Source: Sulfitobacter sp. BSw21498
Lineage (GTDB): Bacteria; Pseudomonadota; Alphaproteobacteria; Rhodobacterales; Rhodobacteraceae
Length of the DNA stretch: 64,000 nt
Assembly: GCF_006064855.1 (NCBI RefSeq)
Contig: NZ_CP040753.1
Coordinates: forward strand, 868,001 to 932,000
Direction of reading: 5' to 3'
The position numbers were made by a program, and so were the translations under genes. The notes beneath the pieces were generated by a model. The model did not search any database. It saw only the letters and a program-made list of their open reading frames with translations, and was not told the DNA's origin. Position 1 is the stretch's first letter. Each line of letters opens with the position of its first letter. Below are positions 63,584-64,000 of this stretch, in pieces.

Positions 63584-64000
63584 ATGAGTGACGACACAGA
63601 CCTGATCAAGCTCTATTCAGCGCGGATATTGGGGCTTGCGGCTGATATCCCGCATGTGGGCCGCCTGGACAAACCAGACGCCAGTGTGACACGCCGTTCG
63701 CCCCTTTGCGGATCAACAGTGACCGTCGACGTGGTGGTCAAAGACGGAGAGCTGGCCGAAATGAGACAGGACGTCAAAGCCTGCGCGCTTGGACAAGCCT
63801 CTGCCGCTGTGGCTGGGGCTGCGGCAGTTGGCGCTTCCCTCGCGCAGATCCAAACGGCGCGTGACCAGCTGAAGGCGATGCTAAAGGGCAAAGGCCCTGT
63901 GCCAGATGCGCCCTTTGACGGGTTCGAGGTACTGACCCCCGCTGTCGCTTATAAAAACCGTCACGCGTCGATCCTGCTTACGATTGAAGCGTTGGCCGAA
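63584..64000 (+). CDS. NifU/IscU-like iron-sulfur cluster scaffold protein (partial at window edge)
   Basis: The first 139 residues are in the window; the end is just beyond. AAAGGAA precedes ATG 63584. It starts MSDDTDLIKLYSARILGLAAD, with a conserved cysteine in RRSPLCGST and a second in DVKACALGQASAAV, both expected in the IscU/NifU N-terminal fold, and RHASILL near the edge. Family members assemble Fe-S clusters. In Rhodobacteraceae a gene of this type is often next to hisI. Confidence 0.85.
   Translation, partial: MSDDTDLIKLYSARILGLAADIPHVGRLDKPDASVTRRSPLCGSTVTVDVVVKDGELAEMRQDVKACALGQASAAVAGAAAVGASLAQIQTARDQLKAMLKGKGPVPDAPFDGFEVLTPAVAYKNRHASILLTIEALAE

Noticed and set aside
1..64000. 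tRNA genes, CRISPR arrays, prophage or insertion sequences
   Set aside because: No tRNA T-loop signature with a cloverleaf, no regularly spaced repeats and no transposase or phage genes were seen by eye. A tRNAscan-SE run would confirm the first.

Overview
The window is chromosomal DNA from an alphaproteobacterium of the Rhodobacteraceae, most likely the marine Roseobacter group. This is inferred from synteny (lptD-surA-pdxA-ksgA; ntrB-ntrC-ntrY-ntrX next to trkA-trkH-hfq-hflX; fused ispDF followed by pgpA and cinA), from families largely confined to this lineage (DUF4167, DUF6456, DUF6477), and from a high G+C content with tightly packed genes. I see no rRNA or tRNA genes, insertion sequences, phage genes or CRISPR arrays. 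Almost all of the window is core genome.

Layout. 1-3967: an outer-membrane and cofactor operon (end of lptD, surA, pdxA, ksgA) closed by a bidirectional terminator. 3986-6768 (minus): prfA-prmC-DUF4167. 6831-9729: two small envelope genes whose 3' ends overlap, then a ureohydrolase/M20 amidohydrolase pair. 9792-14550: mazG, a nucleoside hydrolase and acetyltransferase pair, the AMPylase selO, and a Gly/Leu-repeat DUF533 protein. 14532-20480: mfd with a membrane protein, hemB, and a SYLF lipoprotein. 20486-24964: a beta-hydroxyacid dehydrogenase, a periplasmic penicillin-acylase-type Ntn hydrolase, an RluE-type pseudouridine synthase and a DUF2177 protein. 25062-37531 (minus, with one lipoprotein gene on the opposite strand): dusB-ntrB-ntrC-ntrY-ntrX-trkA-trkH-hfq-hflX, joining nitrogen signalling, K+ uptake and RNA-based regulation. 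37714-42443: ispDF-pgpA-cinA, amtB, a COQ10/RatA-like gene, hpt and a 57-aa membrane protein. 42532-45241: lipA and a divergent DUF6456/DUF6477 pair with DnaA boxes between them. 45246-55247: an MttB-like methyltransferase, guaA, an EamA exporter, a FadL porin, an unassigned P-loop protein, metA, a hydrolase, ppk2 and a TetR regulator. 55253-64000: a flavin monooxygenase, rplM-rpsI, a MocR regulator divergent from a DUF1127 gene, a thioesterase, an enoyl-CoA hydratase, trmFO-gluQ, hisI, and the start of a NifU-like scaffold gene.

Main points of interest. NtrC and NtrX both lack the GAFTGA loop needed for sigma-54 activation. A cluster of DnaA boxes lies just upstream of the DUF6456 helix-turn-helix gene. 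An 84-nt multi-stem hairpin upstream of trmFO is a candidate structured RNA. A dispersed intergenic element (palindromic A/T box plus G/C hairpin) has at least six copies. A 21-bp near-palindrome lies between the MocR gene and the DUF1127 gene. MetA carries Glu111, which predicts acetyl-CoA rather than succinyl-CoA use. I found no clear new multi-gene system; the strongest unexplained signals are the structured RNA, the DnaA-box promoter and the dispersed repeat family.
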